Below, in pieces: positions 25,077 to 33,545 of a DNA stretch of 48,690 bases; positions within the stretch are counted from its first letter, which is position 1, and each line of letters begins with the position of its first letter. Made by a program: the position numbers and the translations under genes. The stretch is taken from the NCBI GenBank assembly GCA_964454745.1, contig CAYVUI010000014.1, forward strand, positions 1-48,690. The letters are read 5' to 3'. The notes beneath the pieces are model-generated. The model had not been told where the DNA came from and made no database searches. It saw only the letters and a list, made by a program, of their open reading frames with translations. This stretch comes from CAYVUI01 sp964454745 (GTDB lineage: Bacteria > Planctomycetota > Phycisphaerae > Sedimentisphaerales > Anaerohalosphaeraceae).

Positions 25077-26294
25077 TTACTTCTTTGTTTTGATACCGCA
25101 GGCCTTTTTGAGCTTTTCGGCCATGTCAGTATTTTCCCACGTAAAATCTTTGAGTTTCTTGCCAAAGTGGCCGTTGCAGGCGGTTTTTTCAAAGATGGGC
25201 CGCTTGAGCTTGAGATGTTTTACCATGCCCTCAGGCGTCAGCGGGAAAACTTCCTGTACCGCATTCGCGATGATCTTTTCGTCGATTTTTGCGGTTCCCT
25301 CGGTATCAACAAGTACGGAAATCGGCTCCGGTACACCGATCGCATAAGCAAGCTGTACTTCGCATGCATCGGCGAGCCGTGCCGCGACGATGTTTTTGGC
25401 GATGTAGCGTGCCATATAGCTGGCCGTGCGGTCTACCTTGCTCGGGTCTTTTCCGGAGAAGGCTCCGCCGCCGTGACTGCCGCGTCCGCCGTAGGTGTCC
25501 ACGATGATCTTTCTTCCGGTCAGGCCGCAGTCGCCCTTCGGGCCGCCGATCACGAATTTGCCTGTGGGATTGACATGAACGATCATCTTATTGTCTACCA
25601 GCCTGGAGGGCAGGCAGGGCATGATCACATTTTTGATGATCTGATTTTTCAGTTGTGAAAATTTTACTTTCGGATCGTGCTGGGTCGACACCACAACCGT
25701 ATGAATCCGTTTGGGTTTGCCCTGAGCATCATATTCCACCGTGACCTGGCTCTTGCCGTCGGGACGGAGGAATTTCAATTTTCCGTTTTGACGCATCGCT
25801 GCCAGGCGGTCGGTAATCAAGTGGGCAAGGTAGATTGGCATAGGCATCAGGGCCGTAGTCTCGCGGCACGCAAAGCCGAACATCAATCCCTGGTCCCCGG
25901 CACCTTGTTCTTTATGCAGGCCCCTGCCTACATCCACACCCTGGGCAATATCCGGGCTTTGATTATCAATGCTGGTGACCACGGCGCAGCTTTCAGAGTC
26001 AAATCCGAGGGTTGGATCGTTGTAGCCGATACGGGCAATGGTCTTCCTGACGATTTCAGGGATATTTGCAAATGCCTTGGTCGTGATTTCTCCAGCCACG
26101 ACAACCAGGCCGGTTGTGACCATGGTTTCACAGGCAACGCGGCTGTTCGGGTCTTCCGCAAGCAGTGCGTCAAGTACAGCGTCCGAGATTTGATCCGCGA
26201 CTTTGTCCGGGTGGCCTATCGTTACAGATTCACTCGTAAAGAGGTGCCCTTCAAGATCAAAAATCCTTTTTTTCTTTTTTCGCGTTTTGGCCAT
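25077..26294 (-). CDS. metK: S-adenosylmethionine synthase
   Basis: Makes SAM from methionine and ATP. The 405-residue protein has FTSESVTIGHPDKVADQISDAVLDALL at the N-terminus, GAGDQGLMFGFA (about residues 130-141), and the phosphate-binding GGGAFSGKDPSKVDRTASYMARYIAKN. An N-terminal basic tail (MAKTRKKKKR) precedes the usual start. AGGGAGG lies about six bases before the ATG. Despite being metK, its short leader shows no SAM riboswitch. Confidence 0.97.
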   Translation of the reverse strand: MAKTRKKKKRIFDLEGHLFTSESVTIGHPDKVADQISDAVLDALLAEDPNSRVACETMVTTGLVVVAGEITTKAFANIPEIVRKTIARIGYNDPTLGFDSESCAVVTSIDNQSPDIAQGVDVGRGLHKEQGAGDQGLMFGFACRETTALMPMPIYLAHLITDRLAAMRQNGKLKFLRPDGKSQVTVEYDAQGKPKRIHTVVVSTQHDPKVKFSQLKNQIIKNVIMPCLPSRLVDNKMIVHVNPTGKFVIGGPKGDCGLTGRKIIVDTYGGRGSHGGGAFSGKDPSKVDRTASYMARYIAKNIVAARLADACEVQLAYAIGVPEPISVLVDTEGTAKIDEKIIANAVQEVFPLTPEGMVKHLKLKRPIFEKTACNGHFGKKLKDFTWENTDMAEKLKKACGIKTKK

Positions 26295-26341
26295 GGAATG
26301 CCTCCCTTGCTATTGAATTGTTAAGTAACTGTAAAAGGAAT

Positions 26342-26370
26342 ATGATACACAGCCGGGAGGGCGGGGTCAA
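26342..26370 (-). promoter_or_regulatory. Candidate sigma70-type promoter for metK
   Basis: Minus strand TTGACC (26370-26365), 17-base spacer, TATCAT (26347-26342). The start near 26335 leaves a leader of about 40 bases. The -35 box overlaps the stop of the DUF547 gene upstream, so metK can be transcribed independently. Confidence 0.6.
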
Positions 26371-27350
26371 TTTGAATTTTTGGGGTTTAGAAATTTTTGG
26401 GGCTGTTCGTTCAGCTCCCAGTTGTACCGAATATACTCAATTTCAAGGGGAGGATTGTTGCGCAGGAATTCCCGGGTGGATTCATCGAGATAGTCGTATA
26501 CGAAATTCAAAAAACCGCGGTATTTTGGGTCATAATTGCGGAACCTTTTTTCCTGCTGGTAGCTATCAAAGGCGTCAGAATACCAGTTGAAAATTGCGGA
26601 AATGTATATTGTTTTCCCCTCTTTATCGAGACGGAACCCCTTGGGGGAATTGATATATTGCCGGGTTTGTCGCTCGATCTCCTCTTCGAGGTTTTCTTTC
26701 CGATAGGGTTCATTTCTCAGTTTCGGAGCCCCCATACTTGCATAGCAAATTGCGAAAAACGCCCTCGGTTCCGAGAATTTTTTGATCAGAAAGTCTTCTT
26801 CGATCTCTTTTAGAGTATATTGCAGGTCAAAAATATCAAAATAAACATTATCCCGGGCATTAGTCAGGTGAATCACGCTGTTGTCAGGAAAGAAAAATTT
26901 CATAAACCACTTGGGTTCGATGGGATAATTGTCAATGACGAGCTTTAGGGTACACAAATTGTATGCATTGATCCAGAATGCAATTTTTTCGGTCTGGTCC
27001 ATGGCCAGGTATTCGGCCGTATGCATCTCATTGAGCAGTTTCATCGGTTCGATCAGGTTGGCACGGTGCCTGCGTAGGGCGGAATAATTTACCAGTCCAT
27101 TTGGGTCCACATAGGTGCTCAGAACCGTTTCGAGATGCTGATACAACTGTTCTTTGTTAGATTTTATATCAAGAAAGTCCTCGTTTTCAGCATCAATCTC
27201 GGTTTCTGTCTTTTTATCGGGCTTGTTGGGGTCTTGGGCGTCCGCGAGAACCGGACTGGCTGATAGAAGGATCAGGGAAAAAATGAACGCAAAAAGGCCT
27301 GTATAAGTAGGTTTGGGAAATTGCATTTTATCTAAAACGTTATTGACCAT
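26367..27350 (-). CDS. DUF547-family exported protein
   Basis: A 327-residue protein with an N-terminal signal peptide or anchor (hydrophobic stretch about residues 17-34, ending SPVLADA), an acidic linker, and the DUF547 core: VDPNGLVNYSALRRHRANLIEPMKLL, KIAFWINAYNLCTLKLVIDNYPI, and ICYASMGAPKLRNEPYRKENLEEEIERQTRQYINSPKG. The core has a conserved Cys (ICYASMGAP) and Asn/His positions reminiscent of a transglutaminase-like fold, but the biochemical role of the family is unknown. An ATG at 27326 is a possible alternative start; the first ATG has AAGG 11 bases upstream. Confidence 0.85.
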   Translation of the reverse strand: MVNNVLDKMQFPKPTYTGLFAFIFSLILLSASPVLADAQDPNKPDKKTETEIDAENEDFLDIKSNKEQLYQHLETVLSTYVDPNGLVNYSALRRHRANLIEPMKLLNEMHTAEYLAMDQTEKIAFWINAYNLCTLKLVIDNYPIEPKWFMKFFFPDNSVIHLTNARDNVYFDIFDLQYTLKEIEEDFLIKKFSEPRAFFAICYASMGAPKLRNEPYRKENLEEEIERQTRQYINSPKGFRLDKEGKTIYISAIFNWYSDAFDSYQQEKRFRNYDPKYRGFLNFVYDYLDESTREFLRNNPPLEIEYIRYNWELNEQPQKFLNPKNSN

Positions 27351-27549
27351 ACTTTAATTTACCTTTTTGGAGCCTGATTGTTCCCTTTAAATGTACTGAA
27401 ATCTTCAAAGGGTACTGTTTTTGTCGGCTATTTGAGAGGCCAACATTACCCTTGGAGGAATGATAGGAAATTACCGCGGAGATTTCAATTGAAAAATCGG
27501 GATTTGAATTGAGTCGATGAGCTCAAATCCGGGTTATCAAGGTCTATTT
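27351..27549. other. Intergenic stretch with a short hairpin
   Basis: No gene is seen between the DUF547 start and the palindrome that follows. A hairpin can form between CGGGATTTGA (27498-27507) and TCAAATCCGG (27523-27532), with one mismatch and no T run. It lies about 20 bases left of the larger palindrome and may belong to the same element. Confidence 0.4.
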
Positions 27550-27716
27550 TAAGGGTAGTTCTAATAATTGCTTTTGAGCGGCAAGTAGAAGATTTTTGCT
27601 TCCGGCAAGGAAGGGAAATCAGCCTTAGTTGCGCTACGTCGGCTTTTTTCTGATGCCGTCCGAAAGCAAAAAGATTCGCTTGACCGCCAAAATGAATTGT
27701 TAGAGGTGCCCTTTAA
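27550..27716. repeat. Long imperfect palindrome (about 165 bp), possible miniature element
   Basis: The left arm (27550-27624) and the right arm (27641-27716) are imperfect inverted copies over about 75 bases around a 16-base centre. The outer 55-60 bases match best (about 80 percent by eye), including AAGGG, TCTAA, AATT, TTTTG, GCGG, CAAG and TTTTTGCTT blocks; many mismatches are C/T changes that would still pair as G-U in RNA. No coding frame or target-site duplication was found. It could be a non-autonomous mobile element or the source of a long structured RNA. Confidence 0.65.
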
Positions 27717-27738
27717 GCTTTTAGATGGGGTATTTCGC

Positions 27739-27767
27739 TTGACAGGGCCGCAAATGGCGGTTAGGTT
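27739..27767 (+). promoter_or_regulatory. Possible promoter for the gene at 27820
   Basis: TTGACA (27739-27744) is a perfect -35; a 17-base spacer leads to TAGGTT (27762-27767), a weak -10. It lies directly after the long palindrome and 53 bases before the start codon. Confidence 0.4.
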
Positions 27768-27819
27768 TCTGTAATATTTGTATAGTTTCAGTGAAAGAAT
27801 GCTTTAAGGGATAATTTTG

Positions 27820-28959
27820 ATGAAACATCTCGATATGGTCCGTATATTTTGGATTTTATTGGTCCTTACACTGCCGGCAGCTTTTGGCCAGCGCCTGGAC
27901 ACGGAGGAAATTGATCGTGTTCGTGAACAGGCGGTCAAGGGAGAGGATCTGGGGGATTTTGATCTGCGTGTAATTGATGTATTTGCGGACCAGGCGGTGG
28001 AGGAGCTGATTCTTACCCAGAATCTGCAGGAATCGAACTCGATTCGCAAGGCAATTGTGGACCGGATGGGCATTCGGGCTGACTCGGTATATAACAAAGC
28101 TTATGTGGATGCGATATTGAAGTATCTCACCCCCGCTGTGGAGACCCTTTCGGAAAAAGACCTCACAGAGCAGGATATCCGCATTCAGCGCGATATCATG
28201 ATTCTTTGTGCAAAAATGGGGGATGTTCGCTTCACACCTTTCGCGGTAGACTGGCTGAGCCATACGGATACGACCGTTCGCTACTGGGCGGTCCGTGCGA
28301 TTTCTGAGCCGGTCGTTGTGGATGCCATTACAGGGGCAGGGGCTGATACAGATCTTCGTCAGTCAATTCTGGACGGCTTAAATACCCTTCTTGAAAAGGA
28401 AAACGAGGGAGAGGTGCTTCGGCTGGTAACTCTGCTGGCAAGCCGCCTGAAAGGGCAGGAAGCAGTGGATATTCTGACCGCAATCGCGGACAAGCGGCTG
28501 GAAGCATATCGTGCCTGGAATGTGGACTTTGATTACCTGGAAATTACACTCCTGCAGGTAATGGCGGATACGATGAAGTCACAATCGGGTTCGGTTTCTT
28601 CGCTTGGCTGGCGTTTTGGACAGCTTTACTCTTATGTGATCCAGCGGTATCTCAAGGGCAAAGAAAACTTTTCCGAAGCAATGGTGGATCGTCTGGAAGC
28701 GGTCATCGTAACCATAGAACAGCAGGCGGTTACCCGTGCACTGGGCCGTTCGGTCAATACGATCAAGGCGGCAGTTGAGAAGGGCGGCCAGACGCTCAAA
28801 CAGGAGCATGATGCACTGCTCGGTGCCGGTCAGTCTTCCGGTCAACTGGCGGCCGATCTTGGATATTCGTATCCCAATAACAGCAAGGCCCCGGCCGAGC
28901 TGCCGGACAGACCCGCCCCGCAGCCTGAGCAAGAGGCCCAGGTTGCGGAAAGCGAGTAA
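27820..28959 (+). CDS. Exported alpha-helical (HEAT-like) protein
   Basis: A 379-residue protein with a signal peptide (about residues 1-22, ending PAAFGQ). The main part is helical with HEAT-like segments, for example FTPFAVDWLSHTDTTVRYWAVRAISEPVVVDAI and LVTLLASRLKGQEAVDILTAI; the tail is a Pro/Gln-rich linker (PDRPAPQPEQEAQ). Its general plan matches the larger protein at 11530-13320, and by eye they may be distant relatives. AAGGG lies nine bases before the ATG. It is followed at 70 bases by the peptide-transporter operon, whose first gene may be on the same transcript. Function unknown. Confidence 0.7.
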   Translation: MKHLDMVRIFWILLVLTLPAAFGQRLDTEEIDRVREQAVKGEDLGDFDLRVIDVFADQAVEELILTQNLQESNSIRKAIVDRMGIRADSVYNKAYVDAILKYLTPAVETLSEKDLTEQDIRIQRDIMILCAKMGDVRFTPFAVDWLSHTDTTVRYWAVRAISEPVVVDAITGAGADTDLRQSILDGLNTLLEKENEGEVLRLVTLLASRLKGQEAVDILTAIADKRLEAYRAWNVDFDYLEITLLQVMADTMKSQSGSVSSLGWRFGQLYSYVIQRYLKGKENFSEAMVDRLEAVIVTIEQQAVTRALGRSVNTIKAAVEKGGQTLKQEHDALLGAGQSSGQLAADLGYSYPNNSKAPAELPDRPAPQPEQEAQVAESE

Positions 28960-29028
28960 TGGAGGCCTCTTCTCAGGGTTGAGAATAGGTGGGTAACGGA
29001 TTGATGGTTTTATGCAGGGATTGGCGGA

Positions 29029-30768
29029 TTGAGACGTAAACAAAGTCCATTGATGTTTCTGGTATTTGTGCTGGTGATGTTGATGGTTTTGTTTCAGTAT
29101 CAACTCTATCGCAAGAGTTTGCGGGCGGATCAGGCTTTTGGTGGCCTGGTCGAATCGCTGGAAAAATGGTCCAGCGGCGGGACAGAGGATGGGAGTGTTC
29201 CAGCGGCAGGCGGTGAGAGTTTTGAATATCCCGGAGATGAGGGGGACTGGCGGATATGGGCATTTCGCGTTGAACCCAGGACGTTGAACCCGATCAGTGC
29301 CGACTCGGATATCTATGCAAGGTGGATATGCAATCGCTGGATTTTTGAGCCGCTTTTGGTTTATGATTATGAAACCGTGGAAATGGAGCCGCTGTTGGCG
29401 GAAAGTTTCGAGGTTTCCGAGGATGGATTGCATTACTGGTTTACAATTCGCGAGGACGCCCGTTTTTCGGACGGCCACCCGGTCACGGCCGATGATGTGA
29501 TTTTCACGTATAAAACGATCGTTGATCCGGGTGTGGACGCAGCGAATATGGCGAATTATTATCTGGACGTGGAGAAAGTAGAGAAAATAGGCGAACGGGG
29601 GGTTCATTTTGTCATGAAGCGTCCCTTCTTTAAGGCACTTGAAAATCTCTCCTTTTGGGATTTTGGCGTATTGCCCGAGCATATTTACCGGTATGAAGAC
29701 CCAATGGATTTTAACAATCGGGTGTCTGACCCTGTCGGCAGCGGGCCGTATGTATTTGAGAATTGGACCAAGGGCGACCGGGTGGTCCTTCGTCGGAATG
29801 AAAAGTACTGGGGGCCCAAACCGAAAATTGAGAAGCTGGTATACAAATTTGTAGTTAATGAACAGGCCAGCCTTGAGGCTCTCAAAGCCGGGCAGGTGGA
29901 TATGATTATCCCGACGCCGGAACAGTACGGTCTGCTCGAAGAAGATCAGCAGATGCACGAGGATTTCCTGTTCATGGAATACTGGAATCCGGGGGCTCCG
30001 TTTTATTATATCGGCTGGAATCAGGATGTCGTGTTCTTCGAGCATGCTCGGGTACGCAGGGCGATGACGCATCTGATTGACCGGCAAGAGATTGTGGATG
30101 TGATTTTACGTGGGCATGCGTCCATGATCAGCGGCCCGTTTTTCCTCAAGGGCAAGCAGAATGACCCGACGATCGCGCCGCTGAAATATGATCCCATCTT
30201 GGCAGGTAAACTGCTCGATGAAGCGGGATGGACCGACAGCGACGGCGATGGGATTCGCGATAAAGACGGTCAGGATTTTAAGTTCAAGTTTGCCTATTCA
30301 GGCAGCAACCAGTTCTATCGCCAGCTTGCGACACTGCTCAAGGACTGGATGGCACAGGCCGGGGTGCGATTGGAACCGGAACCGATTGAATGGTCCGTGC
30401 TTCTGGTTCGGATCAAGGAGCGAAAGTTTGAGTCGATGGTGATGGGCTGGGGAGGTGATATTCTCGAAGACCCGTACCAGTTATGGCACAGCAGCCAGAT
30501 TGGCGGGGGGGGCAGCAATTACGTGGGTTTTGCCAATAGCGAGGCCGATGAGATCATCGAGACGGCCCGGGCGGAAATGAACGAACTGACACGCAACCGG
30601 ATGTATCATCGCCTGCATCGGATTTTGCATGACGAGCAGCCGTATACGTTTTTGTTCGCGAGGCCGACATTTCGGATCGTGGATAACAGGTTTGAAAATA
30701 CCAATGTCTATACGCTTGGGCCCGATTACATGGAATGGTATGTGCCCAAAGCGAAGCAGAAATACTGA
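29029..30768 (+). CDS. Peptide ABC transporter substrate-binding protein, membrane-anchored (copy 1)
   Basis: Family 5 extracellular solute-binding protein, 579 residues. It has an uncleaved-looking membrane helix at residues 8-25 (LMFLVFVLVMLMVLFQYQL) without a lipobox, a linker, and the SBP_bac_5 core: EPRTLNPISADSDIY, LLAESFEVSEDGLHYWFTIREDARFSDGHPVTADDVIFT (the family signature) and PVGSGPYVFENWTKGDRVVLRRNEKYWG. It should capture peptides or similar solutes for the permease genes downstream. The start is TTG at 29029 with only a weak ribosome site. It is followed at 27 bases by a close paralogue. Confidence 0.92.
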   Translation: MRRKQSPLMFLVFVLVMLMVLFQYQLYRKSLRADQAFGGLVESLEKWSSGGTEDGSVPAAGGESFEYPGDEGDWRIWAFRVEPRTLNPISADSDIYARWICNRWIFEPLLVYDYETVEMEPLLAESFEVSEDGLHYWFTIREDARFSDGHPVTADDVIFTYKTIVDPGVDAANMANYYLDVEKVEKIGERGVHFVMKRPFFKALENLSFWDFGVLPEHIYRYEDPMDFNNRVSDPVGSGPYVFENWTKGDRVVLRRNEKYWGPKPKIEKLVYKFVVNEQASLEALKAGQVDMIIPTPEQYGLLEEDQQMHEDFLFMEYWNPGAPFYYIGWNQDVVFFEHARVRRAMTHLIDRQEIVDVILRGHASMISGPFFLKGKQNDPTIAPLKYDPILAGKLLDEAGWTDSDGDGIRDKDGQDFKFKFAYSGSNQFYRQLATLLKDWMAQAGVRLEPEPIEWSVLLVRIKERKFESMVMGWGGDILEDPYQLWHSSQIGGGGSNYVGFANSEADEIIETARAEMNELTRNRMYHRLHRILHDEQPYTFLFARPTFRIVDNRFENTNVYTLGPDYMEWYVPKAKQKY

Positions 30769-30795
30769 AGGATTTGCATAAACGGGAGTAAGTTT

Positions 30796-32532
30796 ATGAA
30801 AAGGCAAAACGGATATTTAACGCTGTTGATCTTTGTTGCCCTGGTTGCAGTACTGGTGATGCAGTGGCTAAGTATGATCCAGTCGGATCGGCTGTACAAG
30901 CGTGTAAATGAAGTTGCCCAGGTCGTGCGAAACAGCCGTGTGCGTATGGCTGCCCAGCCGGCCGGAACGCAACCTGCGGGACAAACCGCCAGCGGCAAGG
31001 AAGAAGGCGACTGGTTCGTACAGCACTTGTCCGCGGAACCGAGCACGCTGAATATGATCAGTGTGGATGCATCCGTATATACGAATAATGTTGTCATGCT
31101 TTCAATACAGGAGCCGCTTTTTTACTACAACCTTGATGTTGCGGGTATTGAACTCAAACCCTATCTTGCGAAAAGCCTGGATATTTCTGATGATGGACTT
31201 ACCTTTACGGTTCGACTGCGGGATGACATACATTTTTCGGATGGTCACCCCATCACTGCGGATGACGTAATCTTTACACTCAACACGATTATGGATCCGG
31301 GAATTGATGCCCCGGACATGCGGAATTATTATCGCAATTTCAAGACCTGGGAAAAGATCGATGACAAGACGATTGAGTTTACCTTTCATGAGCTGTACTG
31401 GAAAACCATCGAGTCTGTAGGAATTCTGGAAATTTTCCCGGAGCATATCTACCAGTATGATGATCCGCAGGAATTTAATGAAAGACGGTCCGACCCGGTC
31501 GGCAGCGGACCGTATGTATTTGAACGGTGGGACGTCGGCCAGCAGATTGTCTTGAAACGCAATGAAAATTACTGGGGCGAAAGACCGACATTTGATAAAG
31601 TGGTTTTCAAAATTATCACCAACGACACGGCGGCCCTTCAGGCCTTTCTCAATCAGCAGATCGATGTTCTTGAGCCGACTCCGGATCAGTTCGCGGAAAA
31701 AATTGCTGTGCCGGGTTTCAAGGATCAGTTTTATGCGAAGGACATCTGGGAACCTTCGGTGCCGTTTTTCTTCATCGGCTGGAACCAGAAGCTGGAAATG
31801 TTTGCGGATCAGCGGGTTCGCCTGGCGATGACACATCTCATAGATCGGGGGGCGATTGTAAAGCATGTCCTCAAGGGGTACGCGAAGGTTGTGACCGGTC
31901 CGTTTTATATAAACGGTGCCCAGAGCGCAAAGGATGTCGAGCCCTGGCCTTATGATGTCCAGCATGCAAAAGAGCTTCTCGACCAGGCCGGCTGGGTCGA
32001 TACCAACGGCGACGGCATTCGGGATAAAAACGGTCAGAATCTGCGTTTTCAGTTGTCGTATTCTTCAGGCCGGCAGGTCTATGAACAGTTGGTCAAGCTG
32101 TTTAAGGATTCCGCCGCGCAGGCGGGGGTAGATGTTCAGCCGGAACCTTACGAGTGGTCGGTCTATACGGGCAAGATCAATGACCGTGATTTTGAGGCGT
32201 GTATTATGGGCTGGGGCGGAACGATTGAAAGTGATCCGTACCAGATTTTCCATTCTTCACAGATCGAGGGGCGGGGAAACAATTTTGTTGGTTACAACAG
32301 CCCCCGGGCGGATGAACTGATCGAAACGGCCCGGCGGGAACTGGACCCACAAAAGCGATATGCCCTGTATCATGAGCTGCACCGGGTCATGCACGAAGAG
32401 CAGCCGTATACATTTTTGTTCACCCGGCCGACCTTCCTGTTCCTGGACCGGCGGTTTGAGAATGTGATCGTACATGAACTCGGGGTAGACTGGCGGGACT
32501 GGTATGTACCATATGAGAAGCAGAAGTACTGA
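30796..32532 (+). CDS. Peptide ABC transporter substrate-binding protein, membrane-anchored (copy 2)
   Basis: A 578-residue paralogue of the preceding gene with the same plan: membrane helix at about residues 8-26 (LTLLIFVALVAVLVMQWLS), linker, and the family 5 core with LKPYLAKSLDISDDGLTFTVRLRDDIHFSDGHPITADDVIFTLNTI and SDPVGSGPYVFERWDVGQQIVLKRNENYWG. The two are alike along their whole length and end with almost the same tail (WYVP-x2-KQKY), which indicates tandem duplication. Two receptors with one translocator suggest a broader substrate range. Confidence 0.92.
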   Translation: MKRQNGYLTLLIFVALVAVLVMQWLSMIQSDRLYKRVNEVAQVVRNSRVRMAAQPAGTQPAGQTASGKEEGDWFVQHLSAEPSTLNMISVDASVYTNNVVMLSIQEPLFYYNLDVAGIELKPYLAKSLDISDDGLTFTVRLRDDIHFSDGHPITADDVIFTLNTIMDPGIDAPDMRNYYRNFKTWEKIDDKTIEFTFHELYWKTIESVGILEIFPEHIYQYDDPQEFNERRSDPVGSGPYVFERWDVGQQIVLKRNENYWGERPTFDKVVFKIITNDTAALQAFLNQQIDVLEPTPDQFAEKIAVPGFKDQFYAKDIWEPSVPFFFIGWNQKLEMFADQRVRLAMTHLIDRGAIVKHVLKGYAKVVTGPFYINGAQSAKDVEPWPYDVQHAKELLDQAGWVDTNGDGIRDKNGQNLRFQLSYSSGRQVYEQLVKLFKDSAAQAGVDVQPEPYEWSVYTGKINDRDFEACIMGWGGTIESDPYQIFHSSQIEGRGNNFVGYNSPRADELIETARRELDPQKRYALYHELHRVMHEEQPYTFLFTRPTFLFLDRRFENVIVHELGVDWRDWYVPYEKQKY

Positions 32533-32561
32533 TTGTGAAATGACGCCAAAGGGATTGTAGT

Positions 32562-33545
32562 TTGACGACGTATATCATACGACGATTGCTGTTAATGATT
32601 CCAACGCTGCTTGGGATTACGCTGGTGGTCTTTACCGTCAGCCGGGCAGCGCCGGGTGACCCGCTGAGCGTGGGCGGGCCCAATGCCCAGCTTGACGCGG
32701 ACCGCGCTGCCGATGTGCGGGAAGCGAGGGCCCGGATTTACGGTCTCGACAAGCCGGTGCATATACAGTATTTCACATGGCTGGGCAAGGTGGCCCGGCT
32801 CGATTTCGGCAATTCGATCAAGCATCATCGGCCCGTTTGGGGCCTGATCCGCGAGCGTGTAGGGATTACCATTGGGCTCAATCTCGCGTCATACTTACTG
32901 ATTTTCGCGATTTCGCTTCCGTTGGGCACGCTCTCGGCGGTAGGGCACAAACGATTTTTCGACCGGTCGATTTCGGTGGTGGTGCTGATGCTCTGGTCAA
33001 TGCCGGTCATGTTCGTTGGCCAGCAGATGATTATTTACCTGAGTAAGTGGTTCCCGGTCGCCGGGCTTAGCAGCAATGACGCGGGCACGATGGCGTTTTT
33101 ACCCTGGATAGGGGATCGGCTCTGGCACGTGGTCCTGCCGGTGCTGTGCCTGACGTACACCGGTTTTGCCGTGATTACCAAGCAGGTACGGGCCGGAATG
33201 CTCGATAACCTGCGAATGGATTATATCGTTACCGCCCGTGCCAAGGGCCTGCGGGAATGGGATGTCGTGATTCGCCATGCCTTCCGCAACAGCATTTTGC
33301 CGGTGATTACGATTATGGCGACGCTGCTGCCGGCGATGATCAGCGGCTCGGTAATCGTCGAGTCGATCTTCAGCATTCCCGGTATGGGACGCCTGGCGGT
33401 TGAGGCCATGTCCACAAGGGATTATAACGTCATCATGGCAGTGGCTACGATCGCAGGGGTACTCAATTTGACGGGGCTTTTGCTGGTCGATATCGCGTAT
33501 GCCTTTGCCGATCCGCGAATCAGTTTTGAAGGGGCAGGCCAATGA
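32562..33545 (+). CDS. Peptide ABC transporter permease, DppB/OppB type
   Basis: A 327-residue inner-membrane permease. The N-terminus YIIRRLLLMIPTLLGITLVVFTVSRAAPGDPL is typical of the DppB family; the EAA-type loop near the C-terminus (ARAKGLREWDVVIRHAFRNSILPVITIM) contacts the ATPases. Start TTG 32562. It ends overlapping the next gene by four bases (ATGA). Confidence 0.93.
   Translation: MTTYIIRRLLLMIPTLLGITLVVFTVSRAAPGDPLSVGGPNAQLDADRAADVREARARIYGLDKPVHIQYFTWLGKVARLDFGNSIKHHRPVWGLIRERVGITIGLNLASYLLIFAISLPLGTLSAVGHKRFFDRSISVVVLMLWSMPVMFVGQQMIIYLSKWFPVAGLSSNDAGTMAFLPWIGDRLWHVVLPVLCLTYTGFAVITKQVRAGMLDNLRMDYIVTARAKGLREWDVVIRHAFRNSILPVITIMATLLPAMISGSVIVESIFSIPGMGRLAVEAMSTRDYNVIMAVATIAGVLNLTGLLLVDIAYAFADPRISFEGAGQ

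Noticed and set aside
26295..26366. SAM riboswitch upstream of metK
   Set aside because: The leader is only about 40 bases and has no SAM-I/II/III-type core or terminator hairpin.
28579..30087. 502-residue minus-strand frame
   Set aside because: Antisense to two convincing plus-strand genes, the second with the SBP_bac_5 core; no own signals.
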